Shown one piece after another: positions 42,603 to 50,871 of a stretch of DNA of 61,817 nt (positions are counted from its first letter, which is position 1; every line of letters starts with the position of its first letter). The stretch is from Actinomycetota bacterium (lineage in GTDB: Bacteria > Actinomycetota > Geothermincolia > Geothermincolales > RBG-13-55-18). The position numbers and the translations under genes are program-made. The notes beneath the pieces were generated by a model. The model saw only the letters and a program-made list of their open reading frames with translations. It ran no database searches and was not told the DNA's origin. Location: NCBI GenBank assembly GCA_003598015.1, contig QZKE01000089.1:1-61817 (forward strand). Reading direction: 5' to 3'.

Positions 42603-44234
42603 TTAGGCTTCCTCCATGAAACCGTAGCGGTAGTCTGTCGGGGGGAGGAAGTTCTCCTTGATACAGCGCGTGGAGATCCAACGCTCCAGGTTGAGCCAGC
42701 TCCCCGCCTTGTCGTTGGTCCCCGAGGCGCGCGAACCGCCGAAGGGCTGCTGCCCCACCACGGCGCCGGTGGGCTTGTCGTTGATGTAGAAGTTGCCCGC
42801 GGCGTGGCGCAGTTTCTTCACCGCCTTGACGATGGCGTAGCGGTCCTGGCCGAAGATGGCTCCGGTGAGGGCGTAGGGGCTGGTGGTGTTGCACAGTTCC
42901 AGGGTCTCCTCGTACTGCTTCTCGGGATAGACGTATATGGTGACCACGGGTCCGAAGATCTCCTCCGCCATGAGCTTGGAGCGCGGGTCTTTCGTCTGCA
43001 CCACCGTGGGCTGTATGAAATACCCTTCGGAGTCGTCGTAGGTTCCACCGCAGAGTATCTCCAGGTTGGGGTCCTCGCGGGCGAACTCGATGTAGCCCGC
43101 GATCTTGTCGAAGGAGTCCTTGGCGATGACCGCGTTGACGTAGTTGGAGAAATCGCACACGTCACCTACCTTGATGGTGGCTATCTCGTCCAGCATCTGC
43201 TCCTTGACCCTCGGCCAGATGCTGTCCGGGATGTAGACCCGGCTGGGGGCGGAGCACTTCTGGCCCTGATACTCGAAGGCGCCGCGCACGATGCCCGCCA
43301 CCAGGGCGCTTGTATCCGTCGAGGCATGGGCGAAGATAAAGTCCTTGCCGCCCGTCTCCCCGACGATGCGCGGGTAGGAGAAATACTTGCGGATGTCCGA
43401 CCCGATGGTCAGCCAGATGGTCGAGAAGACGTAGGTGGAGCCGGTGAAATGTACCCCGCCCAGGTCGAGGTGGTTGAGGGCTGGCGGCGCCACCACGGGG
43501 CCGGGCCCGGGCACCATGTTTATCACGCCCTCCGGCATCCCCGCCTCCTCGAGGATCTTCATGATGTAGTAGGCCGGCAGTACCGCATCCGAGGACGGCT
43601 TCCACACCACGGCGTTGCCCATGAGCGCCGGTGCCGTGGGGAGGTTCCCCGCGATGGAGGTGAAGTTGAAGGGGGTGATGGCGAAGACGAACCCCTCCAG
43701 CGGGCGGTGTTCCATGTAGTTGAGCACGCCATGGGTGGAGATAGGCTGGTCGTCGTAGATCTGGGTCATGAAGTAGGGGTTGAAGCGCCAGAAGTCGATG
43801 AGCTCGCAGGCGGAATCGATCTCCGCCTGGTGGCAGGTCTTGCTCATGCACAGCATGGTGGCGGCGTTGAGGGTCTGGCGGTACTTGCCCGAGAGGAGTT
43901 CCGCCGCCTTGAGCAGCACCGTGGCCCGGGAAGACCACTCTATCTCGCTCCATGCCACCTTTGCCTCGTTGGCGGCGTCGATGGCCATCTCCGCCTCCTT
44001 GGGGCCGGCGCGGTGGTAAGACCCGAGCACCTGCGAGAGGTTGTGGGGGCAGCGCATCTCCACCAGGTCGCCGCTGCATGTCTCGCGCCCACCGATGATG
44101 CAGGGGACCTCGACGGGGTTGTCGAGCATGTCCTGCAGGGTGGCCTTCAGCTCGGCCCGCTCCTTGCTCCCCGGCGCGTAGCCGTAAACCGGCTCGTTCT
44201 CCGGCTTGCGGATGTGGAATATACCGTTGAACAT
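42603..44234 (-). CDS. pruA: L-glutamate gamma-semialdehyde (1-pyrroline-5-carboxylate) dehydrogenase
   Basis: 543 residues, normal for group-1 P5C dehydrogenase. It starts MFNGIFHIRKPENEPV, typical of this group, at the ATG at 44234 (GAAGGAGGATT upstream). FAITPFNFTSIAGNLPTAPALMGNAVVWKPS binds NAD, GETGGKDF holds the catalytic Glu, and YQGQKCSAPSRVYIP the nucleophilic Cys. It oxidises glutamate semialdehyde to glutamate in proline catabolism. No proline dehydrogenase homologue was recognised nearby; whether one of the adjacent FAD oxidases feeds it is speculation. Confidence 0.93.
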   Translation of the reverse strand: MFNGIFHIRKPENEPVYGYAPGSKERAELKATLQDMLDNPVEVPCIIGGRETCSGDLVEMRCPHNLSQVLGSYHRAGPKEAEMAIDAANEAKVAWSEIEWSSRATVLLKAAELLSGKYRQTLNAATMLCMSKTCHQAEIDSACELIDFWRFNPYFMTQIYDDQPISTHGVLNYMEHRPLEGFVFAITPFNFTSIAGNLPTAPALMGNAVVWKPSSDAVLPAYYIMKILEEAGMPEGVINMVPGPGPVVAPPALNHLDLGGVHFTGSTYVFSTIWLTIGSDIRKYFSYPRIVGETGGKDFIFAHASTDTSALVAGIVRGAFEYQGQKCSAPSRVYIPDSIWPRVKEQMLDEIATIKVGDVCDFSNYVNAVIAKDSFDKIAGYIEFAREDPNLEILCGGTYDDSEGYFIQPTVVQTKDPRSKLMAEEIFGPVVTIYVYPEKQYEETLELCNTTSPYALTGAIFGQDRYAIVKAVKKLRHAAGNFYINDKPTGAVVGQQPFGGSRASGTNDKAGSWLNLERWISTRCIKENFLPPTDYRYGFMEEA

Positions 44235-44555
44235 CGATAATCCTCCTTCTATAGCTAACGGCCTTGTTTTCAAACAGCACTCCGCTATGATACATCACCG
44301 CGAAGCGTGACGAAATAACTGGTAGCTGGGAGGTCGGGTTCCGAAAATCGAGTTCATAACCATTATCTGGCAACAATATCGATATTCGAGACCCGATCCC
44401 GGCCGGGCAGCGGGATTGTGGTAAGGTATTGTCGAGAAGAGGGCTCTGGGTGTGGTCGAGAGATCCTTTATCGGTCCTGTAGGCCAGGGGTGCGGGAAGA
44501 GAATAGAGCGTGGTGGCGGAGGCGGGCGGGCCGCTTCAACTCCAGGAGGTAGAGA
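44235..44555. other. Divergent intergenic region holding repeat D
   Basis: 321 bp between P5C dehydrogenase and the serine hydrolase. It contains the inverted repeat at 44334-44396 and otherwise nothing recognised. Confidence 0.5.
44334..44396. repeat. Inverted-repeat element D
   Basis: TCGGGTTCCGAAAATCGA (44334-44351) and its partner at 44379-44396 match as inverted arms at 15 of 18 positions. The arm resembles the start of elements C and E (GGTCRGG...TCGAA). It sits in a divergent promoter region. Confidence 0.65.
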
Positions 44556-45758
44556 ATGTTTCGAACCTTGGCACGCAGAAGATCGAGGGCACTGGCAGTC
44601 CCGGTGCTGGGAGCGCTTCTCGCCGCTGCATCCCTCGGCCTTGCTTCGTGCGGCACCAATACCGCGACCACCGCGCCGGCCTTCGACCAGGCAACCATCG
44701 ACGAGATAGACGACATGGTCGCCAAGATCATGGAGCGCAACAAGGTGCCCGGGGCCATCGTGGGTATCTGGTGGGAGGGGCACGGGGAATACGTGATGGC
44801 TTATGGTGAGGCGGACCTCGCAACCGGCCGCGCCATGAGCCCGGCCGACCTCTTCAAGGCGGCCAGCACCACCAAGACCATAACCGGCAACCTCGTCCTG
44901 CAGCTGGTCAGCGAGGGCAAGCTGGGCCTGGACGACAAGCTGTCCGGTTTCGAGTTCGCCCGCGGCGTCACCAACGCGGACGGGATAACCATCCGCATGC
45001 TGCTCAACCAGACCTCCGGCCTGCCCGATCCCTCCAACGAAAACGAGGAGATGATAGCGGTCGAATCGTCCGAACCACTGCACGCCTTCACCCAGGAAGA
45101 GGTGATGGCCTACGGCCAGGCCATGCCGGTGCTTTCACAGCCCGGGGAGTCCTACCACTACAGCAACTGGAACTACTACCTGCTGGGCATGATCGTCGAG
45201 CAGGTGACCGGGATGAGCCTCGACCAGGCCATCCAGGCCCGCTTCGCGGAGCCCCTGGGCCTCACAGATACGCGCCTCGACGCGGACTGTTCTTTCCTGC
45301 TGAGCCGGCAGCACTCCAACGGCTACGCCTGGGACGAGGCCCAACCGGGCGAGGACAAATACGTCGATGCCACCGCGGCGAGCACCTCGTGGACCTGGGC
45401 GGCCGGCTCGGTGACCACCGACATCGACGACCTGAGGGTATGGATAGAAGCGGTGGCGGACGGTTCCCTCATCAGCCCCTCCACCTATGAGGAACAGATA
45501 GCCGTGGTGCCCACCGGGGACGGGAAGCCGGGCGATTACCGGCAGGGGATAATCGAGGCGGGCGGCTTCTACTGGCACAACGGGGCGGTGCCCGGGTATT
45601 CGAGCTACGCGGCGAGCAATCCCGAGGAGGGCCTGACCGTCTGCGTCTTCATGAACCTCATGCCCGGGCCCGAGCTCGAGGGGTCCCAACCCGGCAGCCA
45701 GTACATGCTCGCCACGACAACCGCGGGGAAGCTCGTCAACCTGCTGGAGGGCCTGTAG
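44556..45758 (+). CDS. Serine hydrolase lipoprotein, class C beta-lactamase/esterase family
   Basis: 400 residues. Lipobox LGLASC follows a signal peptide, so it is lipid-anchored outside. SxxK motif ASTTK (nucleophile Ser), YSN motif in HYSNWNYY, and HNG in WHNGAVPGYSSYA (the KTG equivalent). This is the PBP4*/EstB-type active site. ATG at 44556 with AGGAGGTAGAGA. Likely an esterase, peptidase or cell-wall hydrolase rather than a resistance enzyme. Confidence 0.9.
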   Translation: MFRTLARRRSRALAVPVLGALLAAASLGLASCGTNTATTAPAFDQATIDEIDDMVAKIMERNKVPGAIVGIWWEGHGEYVMAYGEADLATGRAMSPADLFKAASTTKTITGNLVLQLVSEGKLGLDDKLSGFEFARGVTNADGITIRMLLNQTSGLPDPSNENEEMIAVESSEPLHAFTQEEVMAYGQAMPVLSQPGESYHYSNWNYYLLGMIVEQVTGMSLDQAIQARFAEPLGLTDTRLDADCSFLLSRQHSNGYAWDEAQPGEDKYVDATAASTSWTWAAGSVTTDIDDLRVWIEAVADGSLISPSTYEEQIAVVPTGDGKPGDYRQGIIEAGGFYWHNGAVPGYSSYAASNPEEGLTVCVFMNLMPGPELEGSQPGSQYMLATTTAGKLVNLLEGL

Positions 45759-45818
45759 GGCTGACGCTCCGTCGATCACGATGATGTACAATCAAGAGAC
45801 CCATCAGGAGGTTCTATA

Positions 45819-46409
45819 TTGGGAAGCGCTTTCTTCGTGGTCGATATCGTCATCGCCGCTGCGGTGTTGGGGTTCTTCACCTGCATGCATTTCAGCCGGC
45901 GATTCTCCCCCGCCACGTGGTACATGTTCTGGATCGGGGTGTTCATCGGGGCCACCTGGGAGATAGGTTTCTATTTCCTGGGCCCGAAGTTCTCGTCCGC
46001 GCCTATCTACGTCTTCAGCACCGAGCCGCCCTTCCCCCCCATCATCCTGCACATAGCCCACTGTTTCTGGGACGGCGGTCTGTTCATGATCGGCGTGGCG
46101 CTGGTCTACAAGTTCCTCAAGCCGCCCCACCTGGTGCGCTTCCGCTGGGCCGAACTCGGGATAATGCTGGCATGGGGCGTGCTGCAGGAGATAGCGGTCG
46201 AATTCCTCTCCATCGGGGGAGGGATGTGGCTGTACCAGTCGCGCTGGTACAATCCCTCCCTCTTCAAGATAGGCGACTCCCCCTTCACCCTTCTCCCTAT
46301 CCTCATCTGGGTGGCCGCGCCCATTGTCTTCTATATCTGCGCGCTCATCATCAACCGCCGCTGGGGGGTCAGGTCTCGAAATTCGAGTTCCTTGCCATAT
46401 TATTCCTGA
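45819..46409 (+). CDS. Membrane protein of unknown function with repeat-derived C-terminus
   Basis: 196 residues from a TTG at 45819 with CAGGAGG seven bases upstream. Five or so TM segments: FVVDIVIAAAVLGFFTCM, YMFWIGVFIGATWEIGFYFL, a His-rich third (HIAHCFWDGGLFMIGVALVY), AELGIMLAWGVLQEIAVEFLS and LLPILIWVAAPIVFYICALII. The last ~14 residues are encoded inside repeat element E (from 46366), so the native stop may have been lost or replaced by its insertion. Family not recognised. Confidence 0.72.
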   Translation: MGSAFFVVDIVIAAAVLGFFTCMHFSRRFSPATWYMFWIGVFIGATWEIGFYFLGPKFSSAPIYVFSTEPPFPPIILHIAHCFWDGGLFMIGVALVYKFLKPPHLVRFRWAELGIMLAWGVLQEIAVEFLSIGGGMWLYQSRWYNPSLFKIGDSPFTLLPILIWVAAPIVFYICALIINRRWGVRSRNSSSLPYYS

Positions 46410-46426
46410 CTACTCCGAGACCCGGC
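46366..46426. repeat. Inverted-repeat element E overlapping a gene end
   Basis: Starts GGGGTCAGGTCTCGAA and contains the local palindrome CTCGAAATTCGAG. The far side carries CTCCGAGACCCGG, matching the GGTCTCG arm in inverted orientation. It covers the C-terminal codons of the 45819 gene and the gap before the convergent TPP-enzyme gene. Confidence 0.6.
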
Positions 46427-46475
46427 CTCTTTGCAGGCAAAGGGAGAACCCGCCTGAACCACATCTTCCTTCGGC

Positions 46476-48140
46476 TCACCAGCTCTTCAGGCTCTCGGCG
46501 TAGATGAGTGTCGAGGGGCTGGTCACCTCGGGATCGGTGAGCACGTTGACGCAGGCGGGCTTGCCCGATTCCAGTGCCCTCTCGATGGCCGGGATTATCT
46601 CCCCGTCTCTGGTGACGAACTCCCCATGACCGCCCAGGGCCTCTACCAGCCGTTCGTAGTGCACGACACCGAGCTCGGTCCCGCATACGCGGTCCATCGC
46701 GTAACACAGCTCCTGGGAATGCTTGGCCGAGCCCCACGCCTGATCGTTGCAGATGACGGAGACCACGGGTATGCAGTGGCGGGAGGCGGTCTCGAACTCC
46801 ATGGCGTTGAACCCGAAGGAGCCGTCGCCGGAGACGAGGATGACCTTGGTGTCGGGGCGGGCCAGTCTGGCGGCCATGGCGAAGGGCATGCCTATCCCCA
46901 GGCTGCCGAACTGCAACCCGTTCGCGATAACGCCCGCCTTTACGCTCGCCCGCAGGGCGATGAGGCCGAAATAGACGGTATCTCCCCCATCTATGACATA
47001 GATGGCATCGTCACCCGCCGCCTGCCGCAGTTGATGCATGAGCCGGAAGGGATGGACAGGATCGGAGGGGGTCTCCATCTGCCGCCGGTCACCCTCGCTC
47101 AGGGTGGCCTGGATACCCCCGAGTGTGTCGAGCCATCCCCCGCGGTCCTTCCCGTCGACTTTGGGGTTGAGTTGCCGCAGCACCGCGCCGGCATCTCCCA
47201 CCAGGGCGACGTCCGCGGCCCGGTTCCTGTTCACCTCGACGGGATCGATATCCACCCTTATCACCTTGGCGTTGGCCACGTAGTCCCCGTAGTTCAGGAG
47301 CCAGTTGAACCTTATGCCTACCGCCAGCACCACGTCGGCCATGGACAGGGCGGCGATCAATCCCGTGAAGCCCCCCCGCCAGAGGGAGAGGGGATGCTCG
47401 TCCGGGATGGTCCCCCGCGCGTTGTTGAGCAGCAGGGTGGGGATGCCCGCTTTCTCCACCAGCTCCTGGAGTTCCGCATCGGCGTCACTCCAGCAGATGC
47501 CGTCCCCTCCAATCAGGAGCGGTTTCTCGGCGTTGTTGAGGAGCTCGGCGGCCTTCGCCAGCAAGCCCTCCTCGGATATCGCGGCGAGCCTGGTGCTGCG
47601 TGTGGTGGGGTAGGAGATCCCATCCTCTCCTAGCGGTGGAATGAGGATATCCGGGGGAAGCTCCAGGTAAACGGGGCCGGGCCGGCCGGATATAGCGTGG
47701 CTGAACGCCGCCTCCATGTATTCGGGGATCCTCGCGACATCGTGGCATTTCCCCGTCCACTTGGTGACGGGCTTGATCATGTCCACCTGGTTCACGTCCT
47801 GCAAGGCCCCCTTGTCCAGCTCGCGCAAGGAGCCCACACCGCTCAATACCACCATGGGTGCGCCTTCGTGGTAGGCGTTGGCTACTCCGGTGAGGGTGTT
47901 GGTGAATCCGGGGCCCGCGGTGACCAGGCACACCCCCGGCCTGCCCCTGTATATGGACCAGGCGTGGGCCATCATGGCGGCGGCCTGTTCGTGGCGCACG
48001 TCGATGACCCTTATGCCGTATTCCAGGCAGCCGTCCAGGATGGGCATGATATGCCCTCCCGAAAGCGCGAATATGGTGCCTGTGCCCTCGACCTCTTTCA
48101 GGTACCTGGCGACGACATGGCCTCCGTGAATCTCTCCCAT
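46476..48140 (-). CDS. Thiamine-diphosphate enzyme, acetolactate-synthase large-subunit-like
   Basis: 554 residues from the ATG at 48140 (GGGGAGGATC upstream). The activating Glu is in VRHEQAAAMMAHAW, followed by GVCLVTAGPGFTNTLTGVANAY. The central domain is PLLIGGDGICWSDADAELQELVEKAGIP, and the ThDP/Mg motif is GDGSFGFNAMEFETASRHCIPVVSVICNDQAWG. This is the ALS/glyoxylate carboligase/2-hydroxyacyl-CoA lyase superfamily. No small regulatory subunit or ilv genes are near, so a catabolic lyase or decarboxylase is more likely than branched-chain synthesis. Confidence 0.88.
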   Translation of the reverse strand: MGEIHGGHVVARYLKEVEGTGTIFALSGGHIMPILDGCLEYGIRVIDVRHEQAAAMMAHAWSIYRGRPGVCLVTAGPGFTNTLTGVANAYHEGAPMVVLSGVGSLRELDKGALQDVNQVDMIKPVTKWTGKCHDVARIPEYMEAAFSHAISGRPGPVYLELPPDILIPPLGEDGISYPTTRSTRLAAISEEGLLAKAAELLNNAEKPLLIGGDGICWSDADAELQELVEKAGIPTLLLNNARGTIPDEHPLSLWRGGFTGLIAALSMADVVLAVGIRFNWLLNYGDYVANAKVIRVDIDPVEVNRNRAADVALVGDAGAVLRQLNPKVDGKDRGGWLDTLGGIQATLSEGDRRQMETPSDPVHPFRLMHQLRQAAGDDAIYVIDGGDTVYFGLIALRASVKAGVIANGLQFGSLGIGMPFAMAARLARPDTKVILVSGDGSFGFNAMEFETASRHCIPVVSVICNDQAWGSAKHSQELCYAMDRVCGTELGVVHYERLVEALGGHGEFVTRDGEIIPAIERALESGKPACVNVLTDPEVTSPSTLIYAESLKSW

Positions 48141-48305
48141 GATCCTCCCCCATTCGCAAAGCAAACGCCTGCAGCCATTCTGTCCGACTTGCCTTTCTAC
48201 ATTCTAACCCAAACGAGCGATGCAAGCCCCTGGGTGCCGCATAAGCAGGACGACCTGATTTTCACTCCTGGAAATCGTAGAAAAGACCGGGGGAAGCCGC
48301 TCCTG

Positions 48306-49049
48306 CTAGAGGGCTTGCACAAGGATGACCACGCCTACGAGGATCATCACCGCGGTGAATAGCAGCCTGATGGTACGGGATTCCATGCGCTCACTCATGT
48401 AACGGGCACCCACCTGTGAGCCCACCAGGCTGGCCAGGGAAACAGCCAGCACGATGGTCCAGCCGGCGGTCATGCCCGGGGCATGCACTCCGAAGGCGAC
48501 CAGACAGCCCGCCGCGACTATCACCGGCGCGGTGCCCGCGGCATCCTTCGCCTCGAAGCCCATGAGCACGAGGATGGCCATGGTGAAGGGACCGCCGTCG
48601 CGGGCGATGAAGCCGATCATGAAACCTATCCCGAACCCCACGAGGAGGCCGATGGTCAGCTCCCTGCGGCGGGACAGCTCTCCGCTTACCACGCTGCGGC
48701 CCCGCAGCACCAGCAAGCCCACCGCGATGTTGACCACCGCGAAGACGATCATTAGCGTGGTGGACGAGGTGGGCTTGGCCAGCAAAGCTCCCAGGGGGCT
48801 GCCAGCCAGCACCGCCAGGGCGAAAGGCCAGGCCGTCGACAGGCGTACCAATCCGCGCCGCCAGTACAGTCCTCCCGCGGAGAAACAGGTGATGGCCGCA
48901 GCCAGGAGACCGATGGGAATGGCGCCGGTTTTGAAGTCCAGGCCCAGCCAGAAGAGTATCGGCACCAGTATCTGGGAGCCGCCCGCCCCCATCATGGAGA
49001 AGACGAAGGACACCGCCAGCGCCGCCAGCGCGATGGTAAGGACCTGCAT
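48306..49049 (-). CDS. TauE/SafE family permease
   Basis: 247 residues with about eight TM helices. GAGGSQILVPILFWLG near the N-terminus and GFGIGFMIGFIARDGGPFTMAILVLMGFEAKDAAGTAPVIVA in the second half form the internally repeated TauE/SafE pattern. Members export sulfite, sulfoacetate or other small anions. ATG at 49049 after GAGGCGGGAT. It lies 28 bp downstream of the MBL hydrolase gene on the same strand, possibly co-transcribed. Confidence 0.9.
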   Translation of the reverse strand: MQVLTIALAALAVSFVFSMMGAGGSQILVPILFWLGLDFKTGAIPIGLLAAAITCFSAGGLYWRRGLVRLSTAWPFALAVLAGSPLGALLAKPTSSTTLMIVFAVVNIAVGLLVLRGRSVVSGELSRRRELTIGLLVGFGIGFMIGFIARDGGPFTMAILVLMGFEAKDAAGTAPVIVAAGCLVAFGVHAPGMTAGWTIVLAVSLASLVGSQVGARYMSERMESRTIRLLFTAVMILVGVVILVQAL

Positions 49050-49077
49050 TACATCCCGCCTCGCTCCCGGTCTTTTG

Positions 49078-50313
49078 CTATCCCTGCAATTCCTTCTTTA
49101 TCTGCCGCACGCCCCCCAGGAAGATGTTCCTCGCTATGAGGCTCCTTTCCTTTGCGGCCAGTGCCTCCAGGAGAGAGGTTTTCAGCTCCAGCGCCTCACG
49201 CCGCGGCTCGGCGCCGGCATCCAGCACGTAGTCAACGACGTGAAGCGCCAGTTGGGTCTTTCCTGCTTCCGCGAGCTCGCGTGCCTTTGCCAGGACCAAA
49301 CCGGCACCGCCCGCAAGCTCCAGGACCTGAGCCGCCAACTCCCCACTTCCGGCGGGGAAGAGATGGGAGGGGTTTCCGTCATACCATCCGTGGTACTGGC
49401 GCAGCAGCGCCTGGACGACGAAATAAGGGTGTCCGTAAATAGGCGCCAGGTAAGGGCTGGCGGCGAACTCCTGCGGCCACGCGAAAGAGAGCAGGACCTC
49501 CTCCTGCCATTTACCCTCGTTGAGCATCTCCACTACCTGATCGTCGAGGAGCCTGAGGGCTCGCGCCACCGTGTGGCATGCCTCCTCCACCTCGGCAGCG
49601 CCGCTGATGGCGGCACCGTGGCCGGGCAGCATCAGCTCGGGGGAAAGCGACGCCATATCCTCCAGGGCCTGCGCCCACTCCAGGGCATAGCGCTGCACCT
49701 TGAAGGGATTGCCGACGTTGGGGCACGACCACACCCAGAAATCCGATGCGCACACCGCATTCCGCTCGGGTATCCACATCCATATATGGTCATCCGTCTC
49801 GCCGCGCGCGTGCTTCAACGCAAAGGTGGTGTCTCCGAGGCAGAAGGTCATCTCGTCACGGAAGACCTCGTCGGGGTAGATGTAATCCCAGGGAAATGCG
49901 GGAATGCCCTCCGGGATGCCGAACTGGATGCGGTTGATATGCTCGTGATAGGGCAGCATCCTCTGGTAGCGGTCGAACCGCCTGGGCAGGCTTTCATGGG
50001 CCACGATAACCGGCTTGTCATGCCCGCGCTCCGCGGCGTCCTCGAGCACCGCCCGGGAGCCGAAGGCATGGTCGGCATGTCCATGCCCGTAGATCATGTA
50101 ACGCACCGGCATATCGGTGACGGCCCTCAGCTCCTGCACGATGCGGGGTCCGTCGATGGGCAATCCCAGGTCGAAGAGGACCACGCCCTCGCCGGTCTCG
50201 ACCATACAGATATTGGCGAAGAGCTGCAGCATGTACAGCCCGTTCCCGAAGTCCTGCATGCCGCCCTCTCCCGAGAAAAGTGACTGGCTTCCCAGTGACG
50301 TATCTGCGCTCAT
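49078..50313 (-). CDS. MBL-fold hydrolase with alkylsulfatase-like C-terminal region
   Basis: 411 residues. Metal motif YGHGHADHAFG, then HARGETDDHIWMWIPERNAVCASDFW and MLPGHGAAISG. The C-terminal helical part (PYFVVQALLRQYHGWYDGNPSHLFP) resembles the dimerisation domain of SdsA1/BDS1-type alkyl sulfatases, where the same 'YRGWYDGNP' phrase occurs. An alkylsulfatase or related hydrolase is inferred. Pairing with a TauE/SafE sulfite-type exporter fits disposal of inorganic sulfur. ATG at 50313 after GGAGGTGAGAG. Confidence 0.82.
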   Translation of the reverse strand: MSADTSLGSQSLFSGEGGMQDFGNGLYMLQLFANICMVETGEGVVLFDLGLPIDGPRIVQELRAVTDMPVRYMIYGHGHADHAFGSRAVLEDAAERGHDKPVIVAHESLPRRFDRYQRMLPYHEHINRIQFGIPEGIPAFPWDYIYPDEVFRDEMTFCLGDTTFALKHARGETDDHIWMWIPERNAVCASDFWVWSCPNVGNPFKVQRYALEWAQALEDMASLSPELMLPGHGAAISGAAEVEEACHTVARALRLLDDQVVEMLNEGKWQEEVLLSFAWPQEFAASPYLAPIYGHPYFVVQALLRQYHGWYDGNPSHLFPAGSGELAAQVLELAGGAGLVLAKARELAEAGKTQLALHVVDYVLDAGAEPRREALELKTSLLEALAAKERSLIARNIFLGGVRQIKKELQG

Positions 50314-50871
50314 CTCTCACCTCCATACTTCCAGGCATGCTAGAGCCCCGGTTCCCAACGAATCAGTGCAGCCTGTTCCCGATACCGTCATAGTGTACCC
50401 AATTATGGTTCTTCTGCAAAAAGCGCGGGTGAATATGTGATAGAGTCGAGTTTGTCAGGCACAGGGGTCAGGCCTCGGAATGTGCCTGAGCCTTCCGGTT
50501 TCGTTCAATATGCAGCGATGGCAGGGAGGATCGAGCTTGCCCGTCACCCATGCCAAGCGGCCAGCTCAGGCACATTCCGAGGCCTGACCCCTGTGCCTGA
50601 CGGTAGCTACCCACATTTTTCGCAGAAGAACCCCAATTATAATGCGGCCGGTTCCCATACCACCAACCCGGTACCACAATCCATGAACACTTGCGTATGC
50701 AGCCTCCTTCGCATCCCCTCACGGATTATCCCGATACGCGGCCGCGTCTATGGACCGGGTACTTTGAAAGCGAGCTCAGCCGGGGGCGTCGCACAACCAG
50801 ACTCCTCCCTGGCTGTGCTATGTTTACAGACATGAGGGATTAAGGATCGCGGCCAGAGAGCAGGTGCGTGC
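50314..50871. other. Divergent intergenic region dominated by element C
   Basis: 558 bp. Element C (50407-50632) takes up 226 bp. The remainder has an AT-rich stretch near 50635-50645 that may contribute a promoter for the radical SAM gene at 50872. No gene could be supported. Confidence 0.5.
50407..50632. repeat. Nested inverted-repeat element C
   Basis: Outer arms GGTTCTTCTGC (50407-50417) and GCAGAAGAACC (50622-50632) share their core with elements A and B. Inside lies a perfect 38-bp inverted repeat, 50454-50491 against 50564-50601, beginning GTCAGGCACAGGGGTCAGG. The centre (72 bp) has no gene. This looks like one mobile palindromic element inserted in another. Confidence 0.88.

Noticed and set aside
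42525-44240. 571-codon open frame on the plus strand
   Set aside because: Opposite the well-supported P5C dehydrogenase; composition is typical of antisense GC-rich frames.
48454-50283. 609-codon open frame on the plus strand
   Set aside because: Antisense to the permease and MBL hydrolase genes, with no recognisable domain or ribosome site.
50437-50835. Possible small protein in the region of element C
   Set aside because: The frame runs through perfect inverted repeats and has no ribosome site or domain.
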